A stretch of 64,000 bases of DNA from Ascidia mentula (taxonomy: Eukaryota > Chordata > Ascidiacea > Phlebobranchia > Ascidiidae). Positions 1 to 11,872 of this stretch are shown here, in pieces. The stretch spans positions 2,356,001 through 2,420,000 of the forward strand of contig OX387203.1 of assembly GCA_947561715.1 (NCBI GenBank), given 5' to 3'. How positions within the stretch are numbered: the first letter of the stretch is position 1; the number at the start of each line of letters is the position of its first letter. A program made the position numbers and the translations under genes. The notes below the pieces were generated by a model that worked only from the letters and a program-made list of their open reading frames with translations, made no database searches and was not told the DNA's origin.

Positions 1-485
1 CTTTTCAGTCCAACTCCATATAATCCTCCAAATGGAAAATAACCATCACTATTATAACATACAAGTGATAACATAAGTTCGAGACGTTTATAGTAAACAT
101 GTTACCGTTATCCGCGTTTAAGGTCAGTTTATTGTTGTCAGAATTACAAATAATTTCCTTGTTCTTATATTGTAATATATGCTTTTTAATGTTTACGCGC
201 TTGCTGTTTGTGTTATAATGCATTGATTGAAGATAAACTCACCACTTTGTATTCATTCATTGTTCTAATAATAATCATAATTTGCTGTAATTTTGTTTTA
301 TTTTTCTCGATTTAAAATAACTTCATCAAATACATTTATGTTTTGAGGAAACTTTCATCAACAAGTCAGGATGCACCTTTCAACAAAACAACATTTGCGT
401 CAGACGTTCTGTAGCTAAGGGAATAACCCGAGATCGAGATTTGTACGTGATCTAGATTCTTGCTTCTATTTTAAATAGATTGCTG

Positions 486-569
486 TAATCATTAGACAAG
501 CGAATCGACAAAACAACGAACAAGCAAACTTTATTATGGACTTACAAACTCGTCTGAAAGTAACAGAAG
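486..569 (+). pseudogene. Orphan coiled-coil stalk exon, copy 1
   Basis: An 84-base open segment in the same phase (1-1) as the stalk exons of genes A and B. It encodes a module ending LQTRLKVTEG and is followed by a GT donor. The AG acceptor seen in the other three copies is changed here (TTGCTG instead of TTGCAG). No promoter or membrane exon lies upstream in the window, so it is most likely a relic of an older, partly deleted gene. Confidence 0.6.
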
Positions 570-2033
570 GTAGAAAACATACAACGATGCGAGCCGAACA
601 ATAATGTGATAAAGTTGTGTAATTAGTATTTTAAATGGATCCTCACCACCAATACGTTTTGCACGAGGAAAGCAATATATTTTGTTAAATCACTTCTCCG
701 TGATACCAACCATGAAACTTGATTTGCCTCTTAACATTTAGCTTGCTGAATCAACTGTATCACTGTTGGACTTTTCCTTACAATTTCACCATTTAACAGT
801 AGCATACATTTTGAGAATGTAGGCTATATGCCACTTGTAAACGTTTCAAACAAACTGAGCATGAACGGATGTCTGATTGCAATATTCGTGGCACGGAGCC
901 TAACCTAACAAGTTAATATCATGTTATAATCTCAGAACTAGATTGTGTTGACAACAAAATTTAACACAAATATAATGGGTGCGAAAAAGTACTCTTGATT
1001 TTGATGACTGTTACAAATTTTGCCATGAATGCATAGGCAAACGTACAACAGAAGTTACCAAAACACGCACCAAGCAATCGCCTACAGACTAACCTGCGTC
1101 TCGAAAATCACGACCTTTCCATGTATTTGTTTACATGTCTCATCCTACATGTCGAGTTGGGGGTCATACAACAGCACATATACAGAAAGGTTAATAAGTC
1201 ACTGTCATTCAAATGAGGAAAGAATCCTGCAAAAGAAGCATGACCCAGCTCAAAACAAAAAGTACGAAAAATAAACTAGCAATTAAGCCATTTGAAAACA
1301 TTAATGGCAATCATTTGACCACAGTTCTTTATAGCCTCTAGCGGACAATAATATTAATTAAAAGTTAACCACTTGGAGGTATGGCGCTTTCGGACAACAC
1401 AATACCACGAGAAACCCGACCATTGGCAGCATCGGTTAACACCCGACCCATATACCTAGAACAACACCTGAACGAGATTGGTGGCCAGGATATCCTGTTT
1501 AGGGTTAAAACCCAGTGTGACAACATAAAGAAAAACATAAACAAATACGTGATGTAGCATCATAAACCACATGCCTCTCACCTCACATACATAGGTTTAT
1601 TTATTTTTACTGAAAACAGTGAGCGCACGGGCATTTGATCCTACAGGTACGGGGCATTTTTTTGAGGTATTGCCTAGATTTATTTCAAAAGCACTAAAAC
1701 TGTGCAATAAGGACAAATCAAGCTGTACGTTAGTAAAAAAGGACTAAGGCGGCAAAAGGTGAATGGTATCTATAACAGTATAGGTGGTTATATCGGGTTG
1801 TGTGCATCATCCCACAACCCACAAACCTTATTCCAACGCAGGTTAATGCAATGGACAGCGCGGGAGTGCAGTGTATAAACTCCTACGTCTTACGAGCTTT
1901 GACGAATATGGTTATCGTGGTGTCTGCATTTACGCACCTCATTCTGATAAAGGTCGATTGCATAACGACACAAACATCGACCAAGGAAACTATTTTTTTG
2001 CCAGAAGAGCTTGTTAATTTATTGAACATTATG

Positions 2034-2093
2034 CCTTTCCGTGGATATCATTACTCACTTAAAAGTATTGACCTAAAGTTGCGCCGTAAATAA
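2034..2093 (+). pseudogene. Relic of fibrinogen-domain last exon
   Basis: The last ~19 codons of the fibrinogen domain ([19 protein letters not shown] and stop) are kept and match genes A and C. The rest of the exon and the rest of the gene are absent. The preceding bases belong to the region that normally lies upstream of the gene, so this is the right edge of a deletion. Confidence 0.85.
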
Positions 2094-2685
2094 AAACAAA
2101 ACTGATTATTATATGATATTCATTGATTTGAATTTGAATATTTGTTTGACTAAAAATGTAACATTAATGACACCATCACTCGTGCGAGTGTTACCTGTTA
2201 AGACTTTTCAGTCCAACTCCATATAATCCTCCAAATGGAAAATAACCATCACTATTATAACATACAAGTGATAACATAAGTTCGAGACGTTTATAGTAAA
2301 CATGTTACCGTTATCCGCGTTTAAGGTCAGTTTATTGTTGTCAGAATTACAAATAATTTCCTTGTTCTTATATTGTAATATATGCTTTTTAATGTTTACG
2401 CGCTTGCTGTTTGTGTTATAATGCATTGATTGAAGATAAACTCACCACTTTGTACTCATTCATTGTTCTAATAATAAACATCAATTGCTGTAATTTTGTT
2501 TTGTTTTTCTCGATTTAAAATAACTTCATCAAATACATTTATGTTCTGAGGAAACTTCCACCAACAAGCCAGGATGCACCTTTCAACAAAACAACCTTTG
2601 CTTCAGACGTTCTGTAGCTACGGGAGTAACCCGAGATCGAAATTCGTGCGTGATCTAGGTTCTTGTTATTTTAAATATATTGCAG

Positions 2686-2769
2686 TAATCATTAGACAAG
2701 CGAATCGACAAAACAACGAACAAGCAAACTTTATTATGGACTTACAAACTCGTCTAAAAGTAACAGAAG
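2686..2769 (+). pseudogene. Orphan coiled-coil stalk exon, copy 2
   Basis: An 84-base open segment with both splice sites kept (TTGCAG acceptor, AAG/gtagaa donor), in phase 1-1. The encoded module runs from IIRQANRQNNEQAN to LQTRLKVTEG and resembles exons 5 and 6 of gene A. It lies about 2 kb upstream of gene A's first exon, on the wrong side of the membrane-helix exon to join the stalk in the ordinary way. Confidence 0.6.
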
Positions 2770-4720
2770 GTAGAAAACATATAACGATGCGGGCCGAACA
2801 ATAATGTGGTCAAGTTGTGTAAATAGTATTTTAAATATATCCCTACCACCAATACTTTAGCACGAGGAAAGCAATATGTTTTGTTAAATCACTTCTCCAT
2901 GATACCAACCATGAAACATGATTCGCCTCTTAACATTTAGCTTGCTGAATCAATTGTATCACTTTTGGACTTTTCCTTATAATTTCAACATACAACAGTA
3001 GCATACATATAAAGGATATATGCCATTTATAAACGTTTCAAATAAACTAAGCATAAACGGATGTCTGATTGCAATATTCGTCGCATTCAGAACCACATTG
3101 TATTGACAACAAAATATTACAAAAATAATAAGGGTGCGAAAAAGTTTTGATGGATTGTTACAAATTATACAATAAATGTTTCAGCAGCCGTACAACGGAG
3201 GTTACGAAAACACGCATCTGGCAATCGCCTACAGACCAAGCTGCGTCTCAAAAATCACTACCTTTCTCTGCACTGTTTACATGTCTCATCCCACATGCCG
3301 AGATTGGGATCATACAACAGCACATATACAGAAAGGTTAATAAGTCACTGTGATTCAAATGTGGAAGTAATCCTGCAAAGAAAACATGACCCAGCTCCAA
3401 ACAAAAAGTATGAAAAATAAAATAGCAATTAAATCATTTGAAATCAAAGATGGCAATGCTTTGACCACAGTTCTGTATTAGCTCCATGATAGCACCTAGC
3501 GGACAATAATAAAAATAAATTTAACCGCTTGGAGGTGCTATGGCGCTTTCGGACTAAACAATACCACGAGAAACCCGATAATTGGCAGCATCGGTTAGCG
3601 CCCGACCCGAATACTTAGCAGAACACCTGATCGGGATTCGTGGCCAGGATATCGTTAGTTCAACCTGTTTGGGTTTGAAACCCAGTGTGACAACATGAAT
3701 AAAAATATAAGCAAATTCCAATACGTGATGTAGCACCATAAACCACATGCCTCTCACCTCACATCCATAGGTTTATTTATTTTTACTGGAAACAGTGAGC
3801 GCATGGGCATATGACCCTATACATGTACAGAGCATATCCTGAGGGGGCTGTCTAGATTTTTTGAAAAAAAAGGTTTTGTATCACTGTAAGGATAAATCAA
3901 TTAATATGTCTGTAAATCGGGACTAAGGCGGCAAAAGTTAAACGTCCACCATTACAGCGCATTTGCGCAGTAACAAATGTAGGCGTGCCCTCTGTATAAG
4001 TGGTTATTTCGGGTTATGTGCATCATCCCTTACACACAAACCTTATTTGTACGCAGGTTAGTGTAATGGACAGCACGGGAGTGCAGTGTATAAACTCCTA
4101 CGTCTTACCAGCTTTGACGAATATGGTTATCGTGGTGTCTGCATTTGCGCACTTTGTCCAGAAAAAGGTCGATTGCATAACGGCCAAAACGTCGACCAAG
4201 AACACTATTTTTGCCAGAAGAGCTTGTGAATTTATTGAACATTATGTGTGGCAGCTTTAGCAACAAAATGTTTTGACGATATCCCATATATTGGGTGACA
4301 TCCACAAGATTATAATTACCATTGTTCCCTATACTCAATACATTACCTTGTGTTACTGTTGTAATATACCAGGATTTGACAACTTTGAGAACGCCAAGTT
4401 TTCCTTAACAAACATTAAATAACATGAAGTTGCATATGTGATCAATCCGATTCGGTGGAGCAGGATTTTGGAATTGCATTGTTGTGAAAAATGTTGCAAC
4501 TTCATTTGTTCCCACACGCAACCACCTCCAACTCGTTATAATGTAATGCACGTCACTAGCCGTATTAGCGTGGTATATCCTTACATGGCTGGGTGTTTTC
4601 TGATATCTGCTCCTACTTAAAGAGCAGTAAATGCTTTCCACAAGTCAGTGTCGTATGTAATACATAGAACTTAAGGCTAGCTGGCAGTTAGTGATTGATC
4701 AATCTACAAAATTTGCTGCA

Positions 4721-6724
4721 ATGAATGCCTACGAAATGGAGTGCAGTAAGTATTTTGTTTCAAGAGGTAAATATTGTGACTTTTAGGTCGATGTTTTCAG
4801 GTGGGCAACAAGCAAAAGTGGATGAGAAGAAACCAACCTCAGGATGGAATTTGAAAGCCTTTGGTTTCGTGGTTGGATTTTTGTTCCTTCTTGTGTTTGG
4901 TGCATTGCTAGGTGTCTATGTCTTGGTACACAAGTTTTCTGTTTTCATTTTATTGTATGTATTACAGCAGACTTTTTTATTCAGGCTTCTTCCAATCAGT
5001 CAAAAAGAGCGGACATTGAAGGTAGGTGTTCCTTGTCATAAGTCTCAGCACCAAAAATTTGATGCATTCTTTAATTACAGCCGATAGCGGTACAACAATT
5101 AAAGAAACGAAAAAACAGGTTGATTTAATATTGGACTTGCAAACACATTTAAACGCCACAGAAGGTATGAAATTTGCAATCAACTAAACAATTTACCAAA
5201 GGTTTTTCTAGTTGTATGTTAAAAAAAATGTATCTTTCATTTACGCACAGTATAGTTATTCAACCTAATAACCCTGCTCCAGGCCACAATAACATGTTAC
5301 TTAATTATATTGTAGTGATTATCAAACAAGCGAATGAACAAAACAAGAAACAAGCTAATTCTATTGTGGACTTACAAACTCGTCTGAATGTTACAGAAGG
5401 TATAGTAAACATGAGATGTTTTGTACTACTGCTATTTAATTATATTGTAGTAATCGTCAAACAAGCGAATGAACAAAACAAGAAGCAAGCCAATTTTATT
5501 GTGGACTTACAAAGTCGTCTAAATGTTACAGAAGGTAAAAAACATGCAACGACGCAGTTCGAAAAATAATAAGTAAAATTTTGTGTTTAATTGTACAGAT
5601 GGACATTCACTTCTGCGTCAACGAATAAACGAATCAGAAAGTGAGCGTGTAGTTATGGCTAAAACCAAAACATAACATGTTTTAATACCTTCTGGTTTTT
5701 GCAGAATTTCTATACGGCCCCAAGTCATGCAATAATGTTACACCACACAACAACTCTGGTGGTATTTACACCATTTATCCAGTATGGGAATTGGGGAAAA
5801 ATGGAGTCAAAGTCTATTGCGACTTTGTCACAGATGGTGGAGTTTGGTTGGTAAGAAGTTTAAATGCGGCCTTATTTGTGCGTGCACAAGTGGAAAAAGC
5901 TTGATTCGCGCGACAACCGAAATAGATTTTACTCCAATACTGAACATGACCAACTTCTAGGTTTTCCAAAAACGCAAAGACGGATCAGAAAATTTTAACA
6001 GAGGTTGGGAAGATTATGTGAAAGGATTTGGTATACTTGATGGAGAATTTTGGTTGGGTAAGTTACACTGCAGTGGCTTTCATCCGTAGTTTATGGATTT
6101 TTTTTTGTCAAGGCCTCGAATTTCTGCACAAAATAACATCAACTGGTCGGTTTGACCTACGGATTGATATGGAAGACTTTGACAGTGCCAAGCGTTACGC
6201 CTTGTATAGGTAAAATATATGTAGGGTACAGTAGTTCTGCTTGATTTCCAATAACAAACATGTATACGCTTATATTTAGCGATTTTTATGTTGGACGTGG
6301 TTCGAACTATGCTATGTTTTACAGTGGATATTCAGGAAATGCTGGTAAGCCTTCACGTTTATAATTTATTAAGTTACTTCGTCTAGTGGCTTTAATTTCA
6401 AAACAGTTACCGCACCATTAAACAACAGCGCCAGATTTGTTGGTGGGCATTGTCTGTTCGAGCAAGTTTTGATTTTTAGGCAATGGACTTAGGACTTCGG
6501 GAACTCGATTTTCGACCCACGACAGAGATCAAGACTCACTTTCAGGAAATTGTGCGGAGTTTTACAAAGGTGGTTGGTGGTTTGCAAACTGTCATTCAGG
6601 AAACCCAAATGGATTTTATTACGGAGGTCCGCATACTTCATACGCCGATGGAGTTTGTTGGGAGCCTTTTCGTGGATATCATTACTCACTTAAAAGTATT
6701 GACCTAAAATTGCGCCGTAAATAA
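4721..6724 (+). CDS. Gene A: type II membrane fibrinogen-domain protein with coiled-coil stalk
   Basis: Twelve exons give a protein of about 376 aa: 4721-4745, 4801-4925, 4985-5021, 5081-5164, 5316-5399, 5451-5534, 5599-5640, 5705-5850, 5961-6057, 6113-6209, 6280-6344 and 6480-6724; all intron phases agree. Order: a ~25-residue cytoplasmic start (MNAYEMEC), one membrane helix around [20 protein letters not shown], then a coiled-coil stalk with N-glycosylation sequons (NAT, NVT), then the fibrinogen globe from about residue 160. The globe shows the expected cysteines, [14 protein letters not shown], a DRDQD calcium-site motif, GGWW and YYGG. Exons 5 and 6 are near-identical 84-base duplicates. 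The family is known for lectin-like binding of acetylated or glycan ligands in innate immunity; the ligand here is unknown. An extra Cys in GVCW gives an odd count. The stop overlaps AATAAA. Confidence 0.88.
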
Positions 6725-6831
6725 AAACAAAACTGATTATTTTATGATATTCATTGATTTGAATTTGAATATTTGTTTGACTAAAAATGAAACATTAATA
6801 GCACCATCACTCGTACGAGTGTTACCTGTTA

Positions 6832-7916
6832 AGACTTTTCAGTCCAACTACATATAATCCTCCAAATGGGAAATAACCATCACTATTATAGCATACAAGT
6901 GATAACATAAGTTCGAGATAATAAACATGTTACTGTTTTCCGCATTTTAGTTCAGTTTATTGTTGTCAGAATTACAAATAATTTCCTTGTTCTTATGTTG
7001 TAATATATGCTTTTTAATGTTTACGCGCTGGCTGTTTGTGTTATAATGCATTGATTGAAGATGAACTCACTACTTTGTATTCATTCATTGTTCTAATAAT
7101 AAACATCAATTGCTGTAATTTTGTTTTACATTTCTCGATTTAAAAAAAATAACTTCATCAAATACATTTATGTTCTGAGGAAACTTTCACCAACAAGCCA
7201 GGATGCACCTTTCAACAAAACAACATTTGCGTCAGACGTTCTGTAGCTAAGGGAATAATCCGATATCGAGATTCGTACGTGATCTAGATTCTTGCTTCTA
7301 TTTTAAATATATTGCAGTAATCATTAGACAAACGAATTGACAAAACAACGAACAAGCAAACTTTATTATTGACTTACAAACTCGTCTGAAAGTAACAGAA
7401 GGTAGAAAACATATAACGATGCGGGCCGAACAATAATGTAATAAAGTTGTGTAATTAATATTTTAAATGTATCTCTACGACCAATATCAGTTTCCTGAAT
7501 CAATTGTATCACTGTTGGACTTTTTCTTTCAATTTTAACATACAACAGTATAGCATACATATAAAGGATATATGCTATTGATAAACGTATTAAACAAACT
7601 GAGCGATGTCTGATTGCAATATTTGTGGCACGGAGCCTAATCTAACAAGTTAATATCATGTTATAATCTCAGAACCAGATTGTGTTGACAACAAAATATA
7701 ACAAAAATATTAAGGGTGCGAAAAAGTACTTTTGATGGACTGTTACAAATTTTACAATGAATGTAAAAGCAGCCGTACAACGGAAGTTACCAAAACACGC
7801 ATCTAGCAATCGCCTACAGACCAATCTGCGCCTTTCCGTGCACTGTTCATATGTCTCATCCTACATTTCGCGTTGGGGTCATACAACAGCATATAAAGTA
7901 TATAATTTTTTTTTTA
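6832..7916 (+). repeat. Partial fibrinogen-gene array unit (unit 3)
   Basis: The sequence after gene A repeats the start of units 1 and 2, including the orphan stalk exon. The match ends near 7900, where a foldback element and the inverted gene D begin. The unit therefore lacks its gene: the array is interrupted here by the inverted C/D block. Confidence 0.75.
7318..7401 (+). pseudogene. Orphan coiled-coil stalk exon, copy 3
   Basis: An 84-base open segment with AG acceptor and GT donor, phase 1-1, coding the same module as the other orphan copies with a few changes (for example DRQ-like changes in the QTN/QNNEQ part). No gene with a membrane exon follows on this strand within the unit. Confidence 0.55.
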
Positions 7917-8178
7917 GAGTATAAAGAGACTGGCCCATATTGTTATTAACACTGTCATGTTAAAGCAAAATGACGTCACCACCCGCGCGAGCCTTATATG
8001 TGACGTCGGTCAGGTCAGCTCTTTATAATGATGGAGCTACACCAATCTCGTCAGTCAAACTGATGATGACATAAGTTTTTGTCGGAACGTCTTATTTTAA
8101 CATGACAGTGTTAATAACAATATGGGCCAGTCTCTTTATACTCAGAATTATGAGAAAACCCGTGAGTTGTGTTCCTAA
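7917..8178. mobile_element. MITE-like foldback element (family 1)
   Basis: Arms of about 46 bases at 7917-7962 and 8097-8143 are inverted copies (core actggcccatattgttatta). The middle and right flank are shared with a second copy at 60483-60662 (motif gaattatgagg/aaa...cgtgatttgtgttccta). No coding capacity is present. It sits just beyond the 3' end of gene D, at the boundary between the tandem array and the inverted block. Confidence 0.75.
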
Positions 8179-8202
8179 GCTTTTTTTAATTTTGTCAAAT
8201 AA

Positions 8203-10413
8203 TTATTTAATGCGAACTTTTAAATCAATGCTTTTAAGAGAGTACTTATAGCCACGGAAAGGTTGCCAACATACTCCATCGCCGTATGAAGTATGCGGAC
8301 CTCCGTAATAGACACCATTTGGGTTTCCAAAGTGGCAATCTGCAAACCACCAACCACCTGTGTACACCTTTGCACAGTTACTTGCATGTGAGTCTTGATC
8401 TCTGTCGTGGGTCGAAAATCGAGTCCCAGTTGGTTCAAGTCCATTTCCTCAAAATTATAAAATTATATTTACCTAAAATTTTGCGTGCTTATAAGCAAAC
8501 TCGCGACATTTCAAGTCTTTCAAGTTTGCGGTTTACCTGCAGTTCCTGAATATCCGCTGTAAAATATCTGATAGCCCGGCCCCCGTCCAATATAAAAGTC
8601 ACTAAAATAAGTAATAACTTTAATTTTAAATAATTATTATTATGTTTTAAGACACTTTACTTGTACAAGGCGTAACGTTTGTCTCCATCAAAGTCTTCCA
8701 TGTCAATTCTTAGGTCAAACCGACCAATGGCTGTCATTTTCTGAAGCTTTTCCAATCCTGAATTAAAAATGTATTGCCCCCAAAAAATGTCTCATGAAGT
8801 GCAACTCACCCATCCAAAACTCTCCGTCAAGTTTACCGAAACCGTTTACATAATCTTCCCAACCTCTGTTAAAGTTTTCTGAACCGTTTTTGCGTCTTTG
8901 GAAAACCTAATTCGTTCAGACACTTGTTTAAGCAGAATATTTGAAACCTATTAACAGTAAACCAAAAATTTATTCTCGATGCCAAGCTAGGTTGATTTTT
9001 CACATTTATAAGAGTTTATAGGCAATGAGAGCTGCAGACAGGGTGTACACGCACTGTTTCGACCTTTAAGGTCGCATATCATATGATTTGGGTGAAAGCC
9101 GAGCCGATAGCGCTATTGGATCCCAAACAGTTGTTTTGGCCATAGCGCGCTCCACGTGGTTCGTCTGTGTTGATTGGTGCCTAGTTTGGTACCCAACATG
9201 TCGACGATTGACCGAAAGGTACCACAAAGTGGAAATCTGTGTGCCTGCTAGCACAGTTCCATTTCAACAGCTGCACTGATGAGACCTTAATGGTCGAAAC
9301 AGTGCGTGTATACACCCTGTCTGCAGCTCTCATTGATTATTATGACTCTTTTGCGCATATTATATGAGTTTGAATAAACAATGTACATTATTATATTTTA
9401 TTATGGTACCACGTCTCCAGCAAACATAAGGGTGATCGGTGATTACGCAATTTCTACACTGTCACCCATACAGCTTATGCAAATGTCAATCATATACAAC
9501 ATCCCTCATGTCACTTCTTACCAACCAAACTCCACCGTTTGTAATAAAGTCGCAATAAACTTGCACCCCGGTTTTCCCGTATTGCCATCCTGGGTAAATT
9601 GTGTAAATATCACCAGTGTTCGACTTGTTATGTTGTGTGATGCTGGAAGGACAGAACCTTGGGCCGTATAGCAATCCTGCGAATCAGCAGCAACAAAGTT
9701 ATTGTTGTTATTATTTTCGGCACAGAAAAAGCAACTCACTTTCTGTTTTGTTCAAACGTTGTTGCAGCTCTGCCAAGTTAAGTTGTTGCTCAGACACAAG
9801 AAGAGAGTATCTCGCTGCTCGTGTAAATGTAAAATTGAACAACAAATCTATCACATGTTCCCTGCATGTTTCATACCTTCCGTAGCATTCAAGCGACTTT
9901 GTAGCTCGAGAGTTAAATTATTCTGTCTTTCCTCTTCCTGGATGGTGTCACCTGCAAGGTAGCATTTTTTACATGTCTCATCCTACATGCCGCGTTGGGG
10001 TCATACAGCAGCACATATACAGAAAGGCTAAAAAGTCACAGGTATTCAAATCACACTGCAAGGTAGCTCCAGCAGTAATTAATGTGTGACTTGTCATTTG
10101 AAGTAATTGCATATAAAATACTCACCAACGTTGACTGAAGTGTTAGACTGAACCGCCTAAAAATGTAGTTATTACATACAAATGTGCTTAATCACTAAAA
10201 ATAGCATTGCTTACCAATGTATATACTCCGACCAGACAACCACACACAAGAAGAAGTAGAAATCCAACAACGAAATCAAATTTTCTTAAATTAAAATTTG
10301 TGTTTCGTTTCTTGTTCGCCTCGTCTACAGATGGTGAAAAATCATATTTTAAATGGATGGGTTGTCTCGTTTTAGAACTAATACTTACGGTTGTCTTGTT
10401 CGTAAACATTCAT
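8203..10413 (-). CDS. Gene D: type II membrane fibrinogen-domain protein (divergent copy)
   Basis: Ten exons on the minus strand: 10413-10389, 10324-10215, 10156-10126, 9951-9877, 9814-9740, 9676-9522, 8906-8811 (approximate), 8757-8661, 8601-8537 and 8447-8203, with matching phases. The start MNVYEQDN matches gene C. A membrane helix follows (FVVGFLLLLVCGCLVGVYTL), then two 75-base stalk exons ending LNATEG and LNKTES, then the fibrinogen globe with GWEDYVNGFG, GEFWMG, DRDQD, GGWW and YYGG. The C-terminus (LKVRIK) and the second half of the globe differ clearly from A, B and C. The long intron in the globe is enlarged by a MITE (9025-9333). It is transcribed away from gene C. Unlike A-C, its stop codon is not within AATAAA. 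Function is inferred only from the domain. Confidence 0.87.
9025..9333. mobile_element. MITE with long inverted ends (family 2) in gene D intron
   Basis: A ~309-base element with near-perfect inverted ends: atgagagctgcagacagggt at the left and its complement at the right. The inner ends carry gacctttaaggtc and gaccttaatggtc motifs next to tttcgacc. Related, mostly smaller copies with the tttcgacc...aggtc hairpin lie near 25243-25350, 26190-26265, 29865-29943, 32320-32410, 43953-44210 and 52045-52305. Confidence 0.8.
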
Positions 10414-11872
10414 GATTGCTAATGTTAAAATAATTATTTGACAACTGGACGGTATAGTAGCAGTGTCTCGAATCTTTATGTTGTAATTAAGATGTGTGGC
10501 AAAAAGTTACTTCAGCATGTCAGTGGGTGTATGTAGGAAAACAAACCTGATCATATCAGTAGGAAACCTCAATGTGTATTGTACATGCTCTGAACAAATA
10601 AATTCTACATGACGATGATCGGCAACAACTGTTGTTTAAAGCTTTTCTTTTGATAGAAAACATGTGACGTGTGAAAAATCAACAGTGCAGGTGGTAGTCA
10701 AACACATTGATTATTGTCTTTAGGCGAAGATACTGATCATGTATTTATGTTTTGAGCTGCGCCACGTTTGTTGTGTGAGTAGGTATAACATTCTCCGGTT
10801 GTCAGTGGGTAGAAACAAAACACAAGACGTTATAAGTGGAGAAAACAATCTAATGCGTGCGAGTAACCGCAGAGACAACATTACGATTTCCATGTAATAG
10901 CTTAACATAACCATGCAAATCGTTTATTGGAACAATGAATTTTTTTTCGCTGATTGTATTGATATATCTATTTGACTTTGCCGGCATTTAAATTTGTTAA
11001 ACTTTCAGCTAATGCTGTAGATTAATTCGCACTATATCCACATGAATTTTACGGAAACAATTTATCTGAAAATGTCTTGAAGGGTGGAAAAGTGGGTAAA
11101 CGTTATGTATCTGTAGGAGGACTATTATATTATATAGCTACAAAACAATAGTTGCTATCATTGCGTCGCTTTCTGAAAAATTAAATTTTTTTTTTATGTT
11201 TTGCGTTTTTTGACCACACCGAGATCCGAACCCAGGATATCAAGGACAGGAATTAGCTTTCACGTTGGCGGAATACGCCGCAACAGCGCCTAGTGGCCAA
11301 ACACAAGCGGGATTGTTGTTCGCTTGAGTGTGCTATGAAGCAAATGCAGGTCAACAGTTGTTTTTATGCGTTGTCAAAATTCGAATCCCATTAACCATAC
11401 AGAAAGCTCCAGAGCAGTTTACTTATGGATCTTGAATTGTTTTCATGGAGTCTGGTGTTTCTTTTTCACCCACAGATAAACAGGGAAGTGTTTCCTTCCC
11501 ACAAAGCTAACAAGGCGCAGCTCAAGTCATACAAGTACATGATCAGTATCTTTGCATAAAGACAATAATCAATGTGTTTGACTAACACCTGCTTTGTTAA
11601 ATTTTTAACACACCATATGTTTTTCATCGCGTGGAGAGCTTTAAAACAACAGTTTTTGCCGATCATCGTCATGTGGAAGTTATATGTTCAGAGCATGTAC
11701 AATACACGTTATAAGGTTTTTCTACTGATATGACCAGATTTGTTTACCTGCATACGCCCACTGAAAAGCTGTAGTAACTGCTTGCCCCCTTTAGTAACTA
11801 TCATTAGTGTATACATTAATACTCACAATAAGCACAACAGTTATATCACAGAAAACCTTAAGGTTTGTTGCA
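10414..11872. other. Divergent intergenic spacer with large inverted repeat
   Basis: This spacer separates the start codons of genes D and C. Its outer parts are inverted copies: 10500-10600 pairs with 11680-11770 (cores gtacatgctctgaac / gttcagagcatgtac), and 10703-10762 pairs with 11509-11572 (tactgatcatgta and gcgcagctcaa motifs). The inner ~700 bases are not clearly paired. Promoters for both genes must lie here if both are expressed; no TATA box could be assigned safely. A possible tRNA-like SINE fragment lies at 11214-11302. Confidence 0.75.
11214..11302 (-). repeat. Possible tRNA-derived SINE fragment
   Basis: Read on the minus strand, the segment starts TGGCCACTAGGCGC and, about 60 bases on, has a B-box-like GGGTTCGGATCTC. 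The spacing suits a tRNA-derived promoter, but a clean cloverleaf could not be drawn, so a functional tRNA is unlikely. Confidence 0.3.

Larger units (their letters stand above)
1..2202 (+). repeat. Collapsed fibrinogen-gene array unit (unit 1)
   Basis: This stretch starts in the 3' flank of an upstream fibrinogen gene and follows unit 2 (2203-6831) base for base apart from scattered changes. It carries the same orphan stalk exon and the same upstream region (compare 1800-2030 with 4015-4245). Near 2030 the match jumps from the region upstream of the gene straight to the last codons of the fibrinogen domain. About 2.4 kb, nearly the whole gene, is therefore missing. The unit holds no intact gene. 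Confidence 0.8.
2203..6831 (+). repeat. Full fibrinogen-gene array unit (unit 2)
   Basis: A repeat unit of about 4.6 kb holding an orphan stalk exon, about 2 kb of upstream sequence and gene A. It matches unit 4 (about 13740-18371) along its whole length, including introns, with only scattered differences by eye. After each fibrinogen stop codon lies the same 3' flank with a short conserved palindrome, cactcgtgcgagtg or close variants. Confidence 0.85.

Noticed and set aside
5-223. 72-codon minus-strand open frame, repeated identically at 2208-2426
   Set aside because: It lies in the non-coding 3' flank of the fibrinogen genes and repeats only because the unit is duplicated; other copies of the flank do not keep the frame.
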